DNA from: BAIKAL-G1 sp943369525 | GTDB taxonomy: Bacteria > Cyanobacteriota > Cyanobacteriia > PCC-6307 > Cyanobiaceae | Reading direction: 5' to 3' | NCBI GenBank assembly: GCA_943369525.1 | Contig: CALRNL020000003.1 | Span: 62,001-126,000 of the forward strand | DNA length: 64,000 bases | Shown: positions 34,617-42,378 of the stretch, piece by piece | Position numbering within the stretch: position 1 is the first letter of the stretch | How the letters are laid out: every line of letters starts with the position of its first letter | The notes under the pieces: model-generated | What the model saw: only the letters and a program-made list of their open reading frames with translations | What the model was told of the DNA's origin: nothing | Databases searched by the model: none | Translations under genes and position numbers: made by a program

Positions 34617-36260
34617 ATGACCCTCCAGGCGGCTCTCGATCCGGTTCTGGCTTTGCCGGCCCTCTCGGCCGTAGCCAAGGCCTTGCCCATGGCCAGCCCC
34701 TTTGCCGCCGCCACCGCCGCCAGTCCGGCGGCCTTGCCGGCGATCACGGCCCTACAAATCAATGCCGGCGCCATTGCCCCTGAGGCGGCGGTCCTGGTGG
34801 CCATGCTGGCCTGTCTGCTGGTGGACCTGGCCGGCGAGAAGGCCGCCAGCCGCTGGGTTCCACCCATTTGTTACGCCGGCTTAGGCGCCTCCCTGCTGCT
34901 CCTGGCGCTCCAATGGAACGCCCCGCTTCAGCCGGCCTTCCTGGGCTCGTTCCTGGCCGACAACCTGGCGATCGCCTTCCGGGGCGTGGTCGCCTCCTCA
35001 ACCCTGCTATCGCTGCTAATCAGCTGGCGCTACGTGGAGCGCAGCGGCACGCCGGTGGGGGAATACGCCGCCATCCTGCTGGCCGCCACCCTGGGCGCCA
35101 TGGTGCTCTGCGGCTCCACCGACCTGGTGACGATCTTTGTCTCCCTCGAAACCCTGTCGGTGGCAAGCTACCTGCTGGCCGGCTACATGAAGCGGGACGC
35201 CCGCAGTTCGGAAGCATCCCTGAAATATCTCTTGGTTGGTTCGGCCGCGGCGGCCGTCTTCCTTTATGGCGCCTCCCTGCTTTACGGCCTCACCGGCGGC
35301 AGCACCAGCCTCGATGCCGTCGCCCTGGCCCTGCAGACCGCCACCACGCCCGTGGCGGCCCTGGCCCTGGTGTTCGTGCTGGCCACGGTGGCCTTCAAAA
35401 TTGCCGCGGTGCCTTTCCACCAGTGGACTCCCGATGTTTACGAGGGCTCGCCCACACCGGTGGTGGCCTTCCTCTCGGTGGGATCGAAGGCGGCTGGCTT
35501 TGCCCTAGCCCTGCGGATTCTGGTGGGTTGCTTTGAGGGCTTCCAGGAGCAGTGGAAGCTGCTCTTCACCGTGCTGGCGATTTTGAGCATGGTGCTGGGC
35601 AACATCGTTGCCCTGGCCCAAACCTCGATGAAGCGGATGCTGGCCTACAGCTCGATCGGGCAGGCGGGCTTCGTGATGATTGGCTTGGTCTGTGGCACCG
35701 AAGACGGCTTCGCCGCCATGGTGCTCTACATGGCCGCCTACCTGTTCATGAATCTGGGGGCGTTTGCCTGCATTATTCTCTTCTCCCTGCGGACCGGCAG
35801 TGATCGCATCTCCGACTACGCCGGGCTTTACCAAAAGGATCCCTTGATCACCTTGGGCCTCAGCCTTTGCCTACTCTCCCTGGGCGGCATCCCGCCGATG
35901 CTGGGCTTCTTCGCCAAGATCTACCTGTTTTTTGCCGGCTGGGCCGACCACCAGTACCTCCTGGTGGTCGTTGGCCTGGTGACCTCGGTGGTGTCGATCT
36001 ACTACTACATCTCCGTGATCAAGATGATGGTGGTGAAAGAACCCCAGGAGGCCTCCGATGTGGTCAAGTCCTATCCACCGGTCAGTTGGGCCCTTGATGG
36101 GATGCAGCCCCTGCGGGCGGCCCTAATTTCCTGCGTGGTGATCACCGCCGTTGGCGGCATTCTCTCCAACCCGGTGTTTAGCTGGGCCAGCGCGGCGGTG
36201 ACCGGCACCCCCATGCTGCAGCGGGCGATCACCATGGCCAGTGCTACCCCCTTGAGTTAG
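34617..36260 (+). CDS. ndhB: NAD(P)H-quinone oxidoreductase subunit 2 (NdhB)
   Basis: NdhB is a proton-pumping antiporter-like subunit of the cyanobacterial NDH-1 complex used in respiration, cyclic electron flow and CO2 uptake. The 547-residue product has fourteen or so helices. The conserved FVSLETLSVASYLLAGYMKRD contains the key Glu, and FHQWTPDVYEGSPTPVVAFLSVGSKAAG contains the key Lys. The N-terminal 45 residues before the first helix are longer than in most homologues. A GTG one codon upstream (34614) is possible. The LolD-like gene follows after 7 nt. Confidence 0.95.
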   Translation: MTLQAALDPVLALPALSAVAKALPMASPFAAATAASPAALPAITALQINAGAIAPEAAVLVAMLACLLVDLAGEKAASRWVPPICYAGLGASLLLLALQWNAPLQPAFLGSFLADNLAIAFRGVVASSTLLSLLISWRYVERSGTPVGEYAAILLAATLGAMVLCGSTDLVTIFVSLETLSVASYLLAGYMKRDARSSEASLKYLLVGSAAAAVFLYGASLLYGLTGGSTSLDAVALALQTATTPVAALALVFVLATVAFKIAAVPFHQWTPDVYEGSPTPVVAFLSVGSKAAGFALALRILVGCFEGFQEQWKLLFTVLAILSMVLGNIVALAQTSMKRMLAYSSIGQAGFVMIGLVCGTEDGFAAMVLYMAAYLFMNLGAFACIILFSLRTGSDRISDYAGLYQKDPLITLGLSLCLLSLGGIPPMLGFFAKIYLFFAGWADHQYLLVVVGLVTSVVSIYYYISVIKMMVVKEPQEASDVVKSYPPVSWALDGMQPLRAALISCVVITAVGGILSNPVFSWASAAVTGTPMLQRAITMASATPLS

Positions 36261-36267
36261 GCCTCCC

Positions 36268-36975
36268 TTGAACGATTGCGTTGCTGAACTTCGCCATATC
36301 AGCAAGGTCTATGGCGTCGGCGATACGGCCGTGGTCGCCCTTGATGATCTCAACCTGCGGGTGGAACGGGGCGAATATTTGGCGGTGATGGGCACCTCCG
36401 GCTCGGGCAAGAGCACGGCGATGAACATCTTCGGTTGCCTCGATCGCCCCAGCAGCGGCAGCTACCACCTCAATGGCACGGCGGTGCAGGATCTCTCCGA
36501 TGACGCCCTGGCCGATCTGCGCAATCGGGAGCTGGGCTTTGTCTTCCAGCAGTTCCACCTGCTGGCGGAAATGAGCGCCCTCGACAACGTGATCCTGCCG
36601 ATGATCTACGCCGGTATTCCGGCCGAGGAGCGGCGCCAGCGGGCCATCACGGCCCTGGAGAGGGTGGGCCTGGCCCAGCGGTTGCACAACAGGCCTAACC
36701 AGCTCTCCGGCGGTCAGCAGCAGAGGGTGGCCGTGGCCAGGGCAATCATCAACCAGCCGGGCCTGTTGCTGGCCGATGAACCCACAGGCGCCCTCGATTC
36801 CCGCACCACCGAGGAGGTGCTGGATCTGTTTGGTGAGCTCCATCGCCAGGGCATGACGATCCTGATCGTCACCCACGAACAGGATGTGGCCGACCGGGCC
36901 AGCCGCCTCGTGCAGTTCCATGACGGGCGGCTGCTTAGCGACAGCGCCAATCCCAGCGAAAGGGCTAACTCCTAA
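36268..36975 (+). CDS. LolD/MacB-type ABC transporter ATP-binding protein (no permease nearby)
   Basis: The 235-residue ATPase has Walker A GTSGSGKST, the signature LSGGQQQRVAVARA and Walker B LLLADEPTGALD. The Q-loop region LGFVFQQFHLLAEMSALDNV is typical of the LolD/MacB/FtsE group. It begins with a TTG 7 nt after ndhB, so it is probably on the same transcript. Partners of this ATPase class are FtsX-like permeases, and none is present here. Candidates elsewhere in the genome would supply the membrane part. A role in envelope lipoprotein or peptide export is inference. Confidence 0.88.
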   Translation: MNDCVAELRHISKVYGVGDTAVVALDDLNLRVERGEYLAVMGTSGSGKSTAMNIFGCLDRPSSGSYHLNGTAVQDLSDDALADLRNRELGFVFQQFHLLAEMSALDNVILPMIYAGIPAEERRQRAITALERVGLAQRLHNRPNQLSGGQQQRVAVARAIINQPGLLLADEPTGALDSRTTEEVLDLFGELHRQGMTILIVTHEQDVADRASRLVQFHDGRLLSDSANPSERANS

Positions 36976-37062
36976 GGCCAGCAAGCCCATCCTTGACAGG
37001 ACGCTTGCCGGCCAAGGGCGGATCGGTTGGTTGGCTCCCCAGGATTCCCCCTCGCCAGGTGC

Positions 37063-38175
37063 TCAGCCGGCCTTGGCTGGACCCTTGGGCCGCTCCAGGC
37101 TCTGGAGCAACTGGCCCATCAACTGGGCCACCGCATCCCTGCCCGCCAGGCCCCGGCCGGGATCCAGTTCGCCCGGTTCCACCGCCACCCAGCCGCCATC
37201 GGCCGGCTGGCGCACCTCAAAGTGCAGGTGGGGCCCGCTGCTGAGGCCCGTGCTGCCCACCCGGCCGATCACCTCCCCTTGGCGCACCCAGTCGCCGGGA
37301 CGCACGTAGAGCTCCGAGAGGTGGCCGTAGAGGGTGCGGCGCAGGGGGCGCCGGTGTTCCAGCTCCACCGCCAGGCCATAGCCGCCGGCGGGGCCGCTGG
37401 CCATCACCCGGCCGGAGAGGGCCGCCACCACGGGGGTGCCCTCCGGGGCGGCCAGGTCGCGGCCGGCATGCATCAACCAGCTGCCCAGCAACGGATGCAG
37501 CCGATAGCCAAAGCTGCTGGTGGTGATGGCCGAGCCGACCACGGGGAAGAGCATCAGCCGATCGCCATTGCCGCCCAGGGGCAGGGGCCTGGGGGTGACC
37601 TGAAAGACGCTCCCAAGGTTGAAGCCGCCGTCCCCCCCCGCCAGCAGGGCCGAGACCGGCACCGAGATCGGTGGCGGCAGCAGTCCTTCCCCCAGTCCAG
37701 CTGGGAGCCCACCCGCCAGGCCGGCCTGGCCATGGCGCCGCCAACGCACGGCAAAGCCGACCCGGCACTCCTGCTCGGAGAGGGCGCCGGTGCGGCACGC
37801 CTGCTGCTGGGCCGACACATCGATCGGCACCAGGGCACCCCCCTGTCGGATCTGGCTGCGCTCCGTTGGGGTCACCACCCCCTGGCGCACCAGGTTGTCG
37901 AGCGATTCATCAAATCGCCGGGGCGGCGGGCTGGCCAGGCTGTCGCTGCGGGGACGTAGGGGGGCAAGGGATGGGGCACCCGCCGCCGGCAGCTGGGGGG
38001 CGAGGGGGGCACCAGGCCGGTAGGGGGTCGCGCTACGGCCGGCTTCGCCTGGGGGCTGCCCCTCCTCCTGGGCCAAGGCCAGGCCGCTGCCCCCGGGGGG
38101 TACCGTCCCTAGCAGGGGCATGGCTGCGATCACCAGGGGCAGCCAGCGGGGGCAGGGCAAGGGGGACCAGGGCAA
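37063..38175 (-). CDS. M23 (LytM-type) peptidoglycan metallopeptidase
   Basis: This is a secreted endopeptidase that cleaves murein cross-links. The product has a hydrophobic N-terminal signal ending near ALAQ (about residue 36), then a Pro-rich spacer. The C-terminal M23 domain has the zinc motifs HAGRD (His and Asp) and GPHLHFEV. The enzyme also has the YGHLSEL block. A TTG at 38175 gives a full signal peptide with basic residues; an ATG at 38121 would truncate it. The whole catalytic motif set is present, so it should be an active enzyme. birA lies 31 nt upstream on the same strand. Confidence 0.87.
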   Translation of the reverse strand: MPWSPLPCPRWLPLVIAAMPLLGTVPPGGSGLALAQEEGQPPGEAGRSATPYRPGAPLAPQLPAAGAPSLAPLRPRSDSLASPPPRRFDESLDNLVRQGVVTPTERSQIRQGGALVPIDVSAQQQACRTGALSEQECRVGFAVRWRRHGQAGLAGGLPAGLGEGLLPPPISVPVSALLAGGDGGFNLGSVFQVTPRPLPLGGNGDRLMLFPVVGSAITTSSFGYRLHPLLGSWLMHAGRDLAAPEGTPVVAALSGRVMASGPAGGYGLAVELEHRRPLRRTLYGHLSELYVRPGDWVRQGEVIGRVGSTGLSSGPHLHFEVRQPADGGWVAVEPGELDPGRGLAGRDAVAQLMGQLLQSLERPKGPAKAG

Positions 38176-38206
38176 CAGGGCGCGTTCGAGGGGCGATCGG
38201 ACCAGT

Positions 38207-39043
38207 TTAGAAATGGCGATGCAGGCTCCTTCGCTCGCCGGCCCGGCCGATCACCAGGCTGCCGTCCAGGTCCAGGCCCTGGGCCTGCCAGAGCTCGCCG
38301 TCGTGGGCTATTGGTTCGGCGGGCAGCCATAGCCGGGCCTGGGCCTCGGCGCGCACCAGCTCGGCCTGGTTCGCGTTGGAGCAGGCCCAGTCCAGGGCCC
38401 GCAGCACCCGGGCCGCCAGGGGCAGGGGATCGGCTAGCCAGCGGGCCCCGGCGGCCCCCAGCCGGTTGCCGGGCCTGGCGGCTAGGGCCTCGGCGAGGCC
38501 GATGGCCCCCGGCGGTACCCGGTTCCAGCCATTGAGGCCCAGGCCCACCCGGGCCAGCCCGATCCTGGCTCCGCGCCGCCGCAGCCGCGGCAACAGCCCC
38601 GCCAGCTTGCGATCGCCGACCAGCAGGTCGTTGGGCCATTTGATCCGCACGGCCAGGCCGAGGGCCTCGAGCTCCCGGGCCAATCCCACCGCCACAGCCA
38701 GGCCCAGGGCTGCCGCGCTTTCCGCTTGCCCGGGCCAGGGCAGGGCGGCACTGAGCCAAACGCCGCCGCGGGGGGAACTCCAGGCCCGTCCCTGCTGACC
38801 CTGGCCCCGGCTCTGGCGATCGGCTAGCACCACCAGGGGGGCCGAGGCCCCTGCCTCCAGCAGGCGGTCCAGTTCCGTTTCGGTGCTGGTGCACTGGCGC
38901 AAGCGCCAGAGCCTCCAGGGCTGGGGTGGTGGCAAGGGCCTAGCCGCACTGCCGGCTGGGGCGCTGGGGAGGGAGATCCCAGGCGGGTGGTGCCCTGGAC
39001 ATTGGGCCAGGCGTCGCCGGGCGGCGGCCAGCGCGCCGTTCAA
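38207..39043 (-). CDS. birA: Biotin--[acetyl-CoA-carboxylase] ligase, class I
   Basis: This enzyme makes biotinyl-AMP and transfers biotin to the carboxylase carrier protein. The 278-residue product has the adenylate motif RGQGQQGRAWSSPRGG and KWPNDLLVGDRKLAG, plus a small C-terminal domain. No winged-helix DNA-binding domain is seen at the N-terminus, so it should not act as a repressor. The start is a TTG that overlaps the preceding aminotransferase stop (TTGA). The first 40 residues are Pro/Ala-rich and may be an over-extended start. Confidence 0.9.
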   Translation of the reverse strand: MNGALAAARRRLAQCPGHHPPGISLPSAPAGSAARPLPPPQPWRLWRLRQCTSTETELDRLLEAGASAPLVVLADRQSRGQGQQGRAWSSPRGGVWLSAALPWPGQAESAAALGLAVAVGLARELEALGLAVRIKWPNDLLVGDRKLAGLLPRLRRRGARIGLARVGLGLNGWNRVPPGAIGLAEALAARPGNRLGAAGARWLADPLPLAARVLRALDWACSNANQAELVRAEAQARLWLPAEPIAHDGELWQAQGLDLDGSLVIGRAGERRSLHRHF

Positions 39044-40233
39044 AGCTCCTGCAGCCAGCCGCCCATGCGGCGGGCACCGGCCACCAGCTCGGCGCTGGGA
39101 TGGACCAGGGCCAGCCGGGCCCAGCCCTCGCCGCCGGCGCCAAAGCCGCTACCCGGGGTGAGGCAGACGCCACTGCGCTCCAGCAGCTGGGCGCAGGCCG
39201 CCTCCGAATCGAGCCCCTGGGCGATGGCCGCCTTTGGCAGGGCCAGCCAGAGGTAGAGGGCCATCGAGGGGGTTTGCACCGGCCAGCCCTCCGCCGCCAG
39301 GGCCGCCAGCATGGAATCGCGGCGCTCCCGGTAGGTGCCGCAAAGGCGGGCGGGCCAGTCAGGCGCCTGCTCCAGGGCCGCGATGGCGCCGGCCTGCAGG
39401 GCCAGGGACTGGTTGAAATCCACCACCCCCTTGAGTTGGCGCAGGGCCGTGACCAGCCATTCGGCGCCGATGGCAAAGGCGAGCCGGTAGCCCCCTAGAC
39501 ACCAACTCTTCGAGAAGGAAAAGAATTCGATCCCCACCTGGCGCCAGAGGGGATTGCGCAGCAGGGCCGGGGCCTCGCCCTCCAGGGCCAGATCGACATA
39601 GGGGTTGTCATGGGCGAACACCACCCCATGGCGCCGGGCCCGTTCGGCCGCCTGATCCACCCAGTCCTGCTGGCCCACGGTGGCGGTGGGGTTGTGGGGG
39701 AAGCCCAGCACCATCAACTTCAGGCCATCCCATTCACTGCTGGAGAGCTGGTCGAAGTCGGGACGGAAGCCCAGCTCAGGGCGCAGGCGCAGGAACTGGG
39801 GCTGGGCCGAGGCCAGATGGAGCCCGCCCAGGTGGGAGGGGTAGTAGGGATCGAGCAGGAGGGCCCGATCGCCCGGATTGAGCACGGCCAGGGGTAGATG
39901 GGCGGTGCCCTCCTGGGATCCCACCAGCAGCAGCACTTCCCGATCCGGATCGACGTCGACGCCAAAACGGCCCCGGGACCAGGCGGCCACGGCCTCGCGG
40001 AAGGGTCGGGTGGCGCCATGGAGGCAGTAGGAGGCGCTTTCGGGTTGTCCCAGGGCGGCGGCCATGGCCCCAATCGCCGCGGGCGGGGGCTGCAGGTCGG
40101 TGGAGCCGAGCGAGAGATCAAGCAGGGGCGCCAGCCCCTGGTCGGCCGCCCGCTGGCGGTAGGTCAGCTTGCGTTGGTCGTTGCGGGCAAAGACGCCACT
40201 GCCCAACCGGGCCAGGCGCTCAGAGATGGGCAT
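39040..40233 (-). CDS. Class I/II pyridoxal-phosphate aminotransferase
   Basis: The 397-residue fold-type I enzyme has DNPYVDL for the PLP-ring Asp. FFSFSKSWCLGGYRLAFAIG carries the Schiff-base Lys and the Gly-x-Arg tail. GFPHNPTATVG is the hinge block. It resembles cyanobacterial DapC/LL-diaminopimelate or succinyldiaminopimelate-type aminotransferases, but the substrate cannot be fixed from sequence alone. The ATG at 40233 overlaps the trxA 3' end by 14 nt. The preceding extension adds only basic, unconserved residues. It is translationally coupled to birA downstream. Confidence 0.85.
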   Translation of the reverse strand: MPISERLARLGSGVFARNDQRKLTYRQRAADQGLAPLLDLSLGSTDLQPPPAAIGAMAAALGQPESASYCLHGATRPFREAVAAWSRGRFGVDVDPDREVLLLVGSQEGTAHLPLAVLNPGDRALLLDPYYPSHLGGLHLASAQPQFLRLRPELGFRPDFDQLSSSEWDGLKLMVLGFPHNPTATVGQQDWVDQAAERARRHGVVFAHDNPYVDLALEGEAPALLRNPLWRQVGIEFFSFSKSWCLGGYRLAFAIGAEWLVTALRQLKGVVDFNQSLALQAGAIAALEQAPDWPARLCGTYRERRDSMLAALAAEGWPVQTPSMALYLWLALPKAAIAQGLDSEAACAQLLERSGVCLTPGSGFGAGGEGWARLALVHPSAELVAGARRMGGWLQEL

Positions 40234-40567
40234 CCAGGAAGGCCTGCAGCTGGGGCTTGGCCATGGCGCCCTCGTGGCGGGCGATCTCAACGCCGCCCTT
40301 GAACACGAGCAAGGTGGGTAACCCCTGGATCTGGCAGGCGTCGCGGCTGAGCGGGTTGGGGTCGGCCTCCAGCTTGGTCACGACCAACCGGCCGGCGTAC
40401 TCGCCAGCGGCCCAGTCCATCAGTGGAGCCATCAGGCGACAGGGCCCACACCAGGGGGCCCAGACATCCACCAGCACGGGGGTGGGGGCGGCCAGCACCT
40501 CAGCTTCAAAAGTGGCGTCGCTGAGGGCGACGACGGTGGGGGCTTCGGCCACGGCCTGGGATTGCAT
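40220..40567 (-). CDS. trxA: Thioredoxin
   Basis: This small disulfide reductase uses the active site WCGPC (39-43) and the cis-Pro of GLPTLLVF to reduce target proteins, including Calvin-cycle enzymes and peroxiredoxins. The 115-residue length and fold are standard. It lacks a signal peptide, so it is cytoplasmic. It is upstream of the aminotransferase gene on the same strand and overlaps it. The residue after the motif and the region before it fit a general m-type-like thioredoxin; the exact subtype is uncertain. Confidence 0.93.
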   Translation of the reverse strand: MQSQAVAEAPTVVALSDATFEAEVLAAPTPVLVDVWAPWCGPCRLMAPLMDWAAGEYAGRLVVTKLEADPNPLSRDACQIQGLPTLLVFKGGVEIARHEGAMAKPQLQAFLDAHL

Positions 40568-40660
40568 TGGTGGCGATTCTAGAAAGCCGGCCCCAGGGCC
40601 CGAACCCCATCCAATCGGCGGCTTGAGGGACGTCCATCGGGCCGGTCCCGGGGCCTGGCC

Positions 40661-41437
40661 TCAGAGCTTGTCGATGGAGCGCTTTAGGGCTTCGAGGTCG
40701 CTATCCACCTCGCTCACTTGGACGGGCTCCAGCTTGGGCAGGGGGGCGTCGGCCGCCGGCAGGGACACCGGGGCGGGAGCGCCCGAGAGGCGGGTCTTGA
40801 GGGCGGCCAGTTCGTCATCGACGTCGCTGCCGCCCTGGAGGGCTTGGAACTGGCTTTCCAGGTCGGCCCCGGCCAGCTCGGCAGCCGCCTGGCTGCGGGC
40901 CTCCAGCACCTGCACCTTTTCCTCCATCTGATCAAAGGCCGCCATGGCGCCATCGGTGCCGAGGCCACTGACGGCGCTTTGCAGTTGCTCCTGGGCCTTG
41001 GCCGCCTGGGCCCGGGCCTTGAGCATGTCTTTCTTGGTGCGGGCCTCGGCGATCTTGCCTTCCAGGCCCACCAGGCTTTTTTTCAGGGACTCCACCTGGC
41101 CCGCCTGGCTTTTCAGCTGGGTGTTGAGGGCGTCGGCGGTGTCCTGGTAGGTCTTGCGGCGGGTGAGGGCTTCGCGGGCCAGGTCCTCCTCGCCCTTTTG
41201 CAGAGCCAGCTCGGCCCGCTCGTACCAGGTCTTGGCCTGGGCTCCGGCCTGCTCGGCCTGGTTCTGGATGCGTTTCTGGCTAGCGATGGCGGTGGCCACG
41301 GCCTGGCGCAGCTTCACCAGCTCGGCCTGCATGTCCGCCACGGACTGGTCGAGGATTTTGGCGGGATCTTCGGCGCTGCTCAGCACCGCGTTGGCGTTGG
41401 CCCGCACCAGACGGCTAAGGCGAGCAAAGAAACCCAT
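40661..41437 (-). CDS. vipp1: PspA/IM30 family protein, Vipp1
   Basis: Vipp1 forms ESCRT-III-like rings that maintain thylakoid membranes. The 258-residue product starts MGFFARLSRLVRANANAVLSSAEDP, the amphipathic membrane-binding helix. It continues with long coiled-coil helices (about 30-200) and ends in the extra C-terminal helix DSDLEALKRSIDKL that separates Vipp1 from bacterial PspA. The ATG at 41437 gives the canonical N-terminus; upstream codons read as leader. It diverges from the DUF721 gene across 290 nt that contain the hexamer repeat. Confidence 0.93.
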   Translation of the reverse strand: MGFFARLSRLVRANANAVLSSAEDPAKILDQSVADMQAELVKLRQAVATAIASQKRIQNQAEQAGAQAKTWYERAELALQKGEEDLAREALTRRKTYQDTADALNTQLKSQAGQVESLKKSLVGLEGKIAEARTKKDMLKARAQAAKAQEQLQSAVSGLGTDGAMAAFDQMEEKVQVLEARSQAAAELAGADLESQFQALQGGSDVDDELAALKTRLSGAPAPVSLPAADAPLPKLEPVQVSEVDSDLEALKRSIDKL

Positions 41438-41600
41438 GAACTCGGTGCAGGCGCAGATCTTGAGGTTAGCCAGCCCCGGGGCCCCGTTACCAGAACGGAT
41501 CCCCAACCCCTGGTCATGGCCTGGCATGGGGGCAGCGCAGGGGATGGTTGGGGACGTGGGGGATCTTCCCTGGCCAGGGTGCAATCGGGGGGCAACGCAG

Positions 41601-41636
41601 CTCTAGTTCCAGTTCCAGCTCTAGCTCCAGATCCAG
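41601..41636. repeat. Six tandem imperfect hexamers in the vipp1/DUF721 spacer
   Basis: Consecutive six-base units read CTCTAG, TTCCAG, TTCCAG, CTCTAG, CTCCAG and ATCCAG, so the consensus is CTCCAG. The array ends in GACCTA. It lies in the 290-nt intergenic space (41438-41727) between divergent genes. No other repeat of this kind was noticed in the window. The rest of that space holds no gene I can support. Confidence 0.8.
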
Positions 41637-41727
41637 GACCTAGGCCAAGATCCATCCAAGCTCCATCGGCCCGCCCGCCAACCGCCTGGCTCCTGACCCA
41701 GCTGGTCGGCCCCCCTAGCCTGGGCCC

Positions 41728-42378
41728 ATGGCGATCGCCCCCCGGAACCAAACTCGCCGCCAGGGTTCGGTCACCCTGCTGATGCCAGCCCCGCCGGCCT
41801 GCCCCAGCCCCCTGGCCAGTTGCCTGACCCAGTTGCAGGGCGAATGGCGCACCGCCGGCAACCTGGCCGCCCTTTGGCAGGCCTGGCCCAAGATCGCCGG
41901 CCCCCAGCTGGCGCCCCACTGCCGGCCCCTGAGCCTGCGTTCCGGGCGATTGGCCGTAGGGGCCAGCCATCCCCAGTGGCTCCAAGCCTTGCGTTACAAC
42001 CGGCACCAGCTGCTGGGGGCCCTGCGGGGAGCGGGTTTCAGCGTGCGCGATCTCACGATCCAGCTGCACTACCCCGCCGCCGGCCAGACCTCCGGTGCCC
42101 TCAGCGAGGCGGCGATCTGGGCTGCCCATCCCAGCCGGGTCGATGTCCACGGCCTGGGGACCTGCCCCGGGTGCGGTCGCCCGGCCCCCAAGGGTGAAAT
42201 GGGGCGCTGGGGCCACTGCAGCTTCTGCCAGCGCCACGAACCCGCCCTGCCGCCCCCACCCGGTTCCACCGCCCCATCGGCCGGCATGGGGCAAGGGTCA
42301 GGACCCAGTCCAGGCCCTGTCCTGGACCCTGCTGCCAGCCCCCGGGATCGGCCTAGCCCAGGGCCTCAAACGGATTAG
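41728..42378 (+). CDS. DUF721 (DciA-like) protein with a C-terminal zinc-binding motif
   Basis: DUF721 defines DciA, a loader of the replicative helicase DnaB in bacteria that lack DnaC-like loaders. In the 216-residue product the DUF721 core is near 38-115 and includes LAALWQAWPKIAGPQLAPHCRPLSL and RLAVGASHPQWLQALRYN. A second part follows with CPGC (146-149) and CSFC (164-167), a likely treble-clef or zinc-ribbon pair. The tail after 175 is Pro/Gly-rich and looks disordered. It is convergent with the ArnT-like gene, with 4 nt of stop overlap. Role in helicase loading is family inference. Confidence 0.82.
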   Translation: MAIAPRNQTRRQGSVTLLMPAPPACPSPLASCLTQLQGEWRTAGNLAALWQAWPKIAGPQLAPHCRPLSLRSGRLAVGASHPQWLQALRYNRHQLLGALRGAGFSVRDLTIQLHYPAAGQTSGALSEAAIWAAHPSRVDVHGLGTCPGCGRPAPKGEMGRWGHCSFCQRHEPALPPPPGSTAPSAGMGQGSGPSPGPVLDPAASPRDRPSPGPQTD

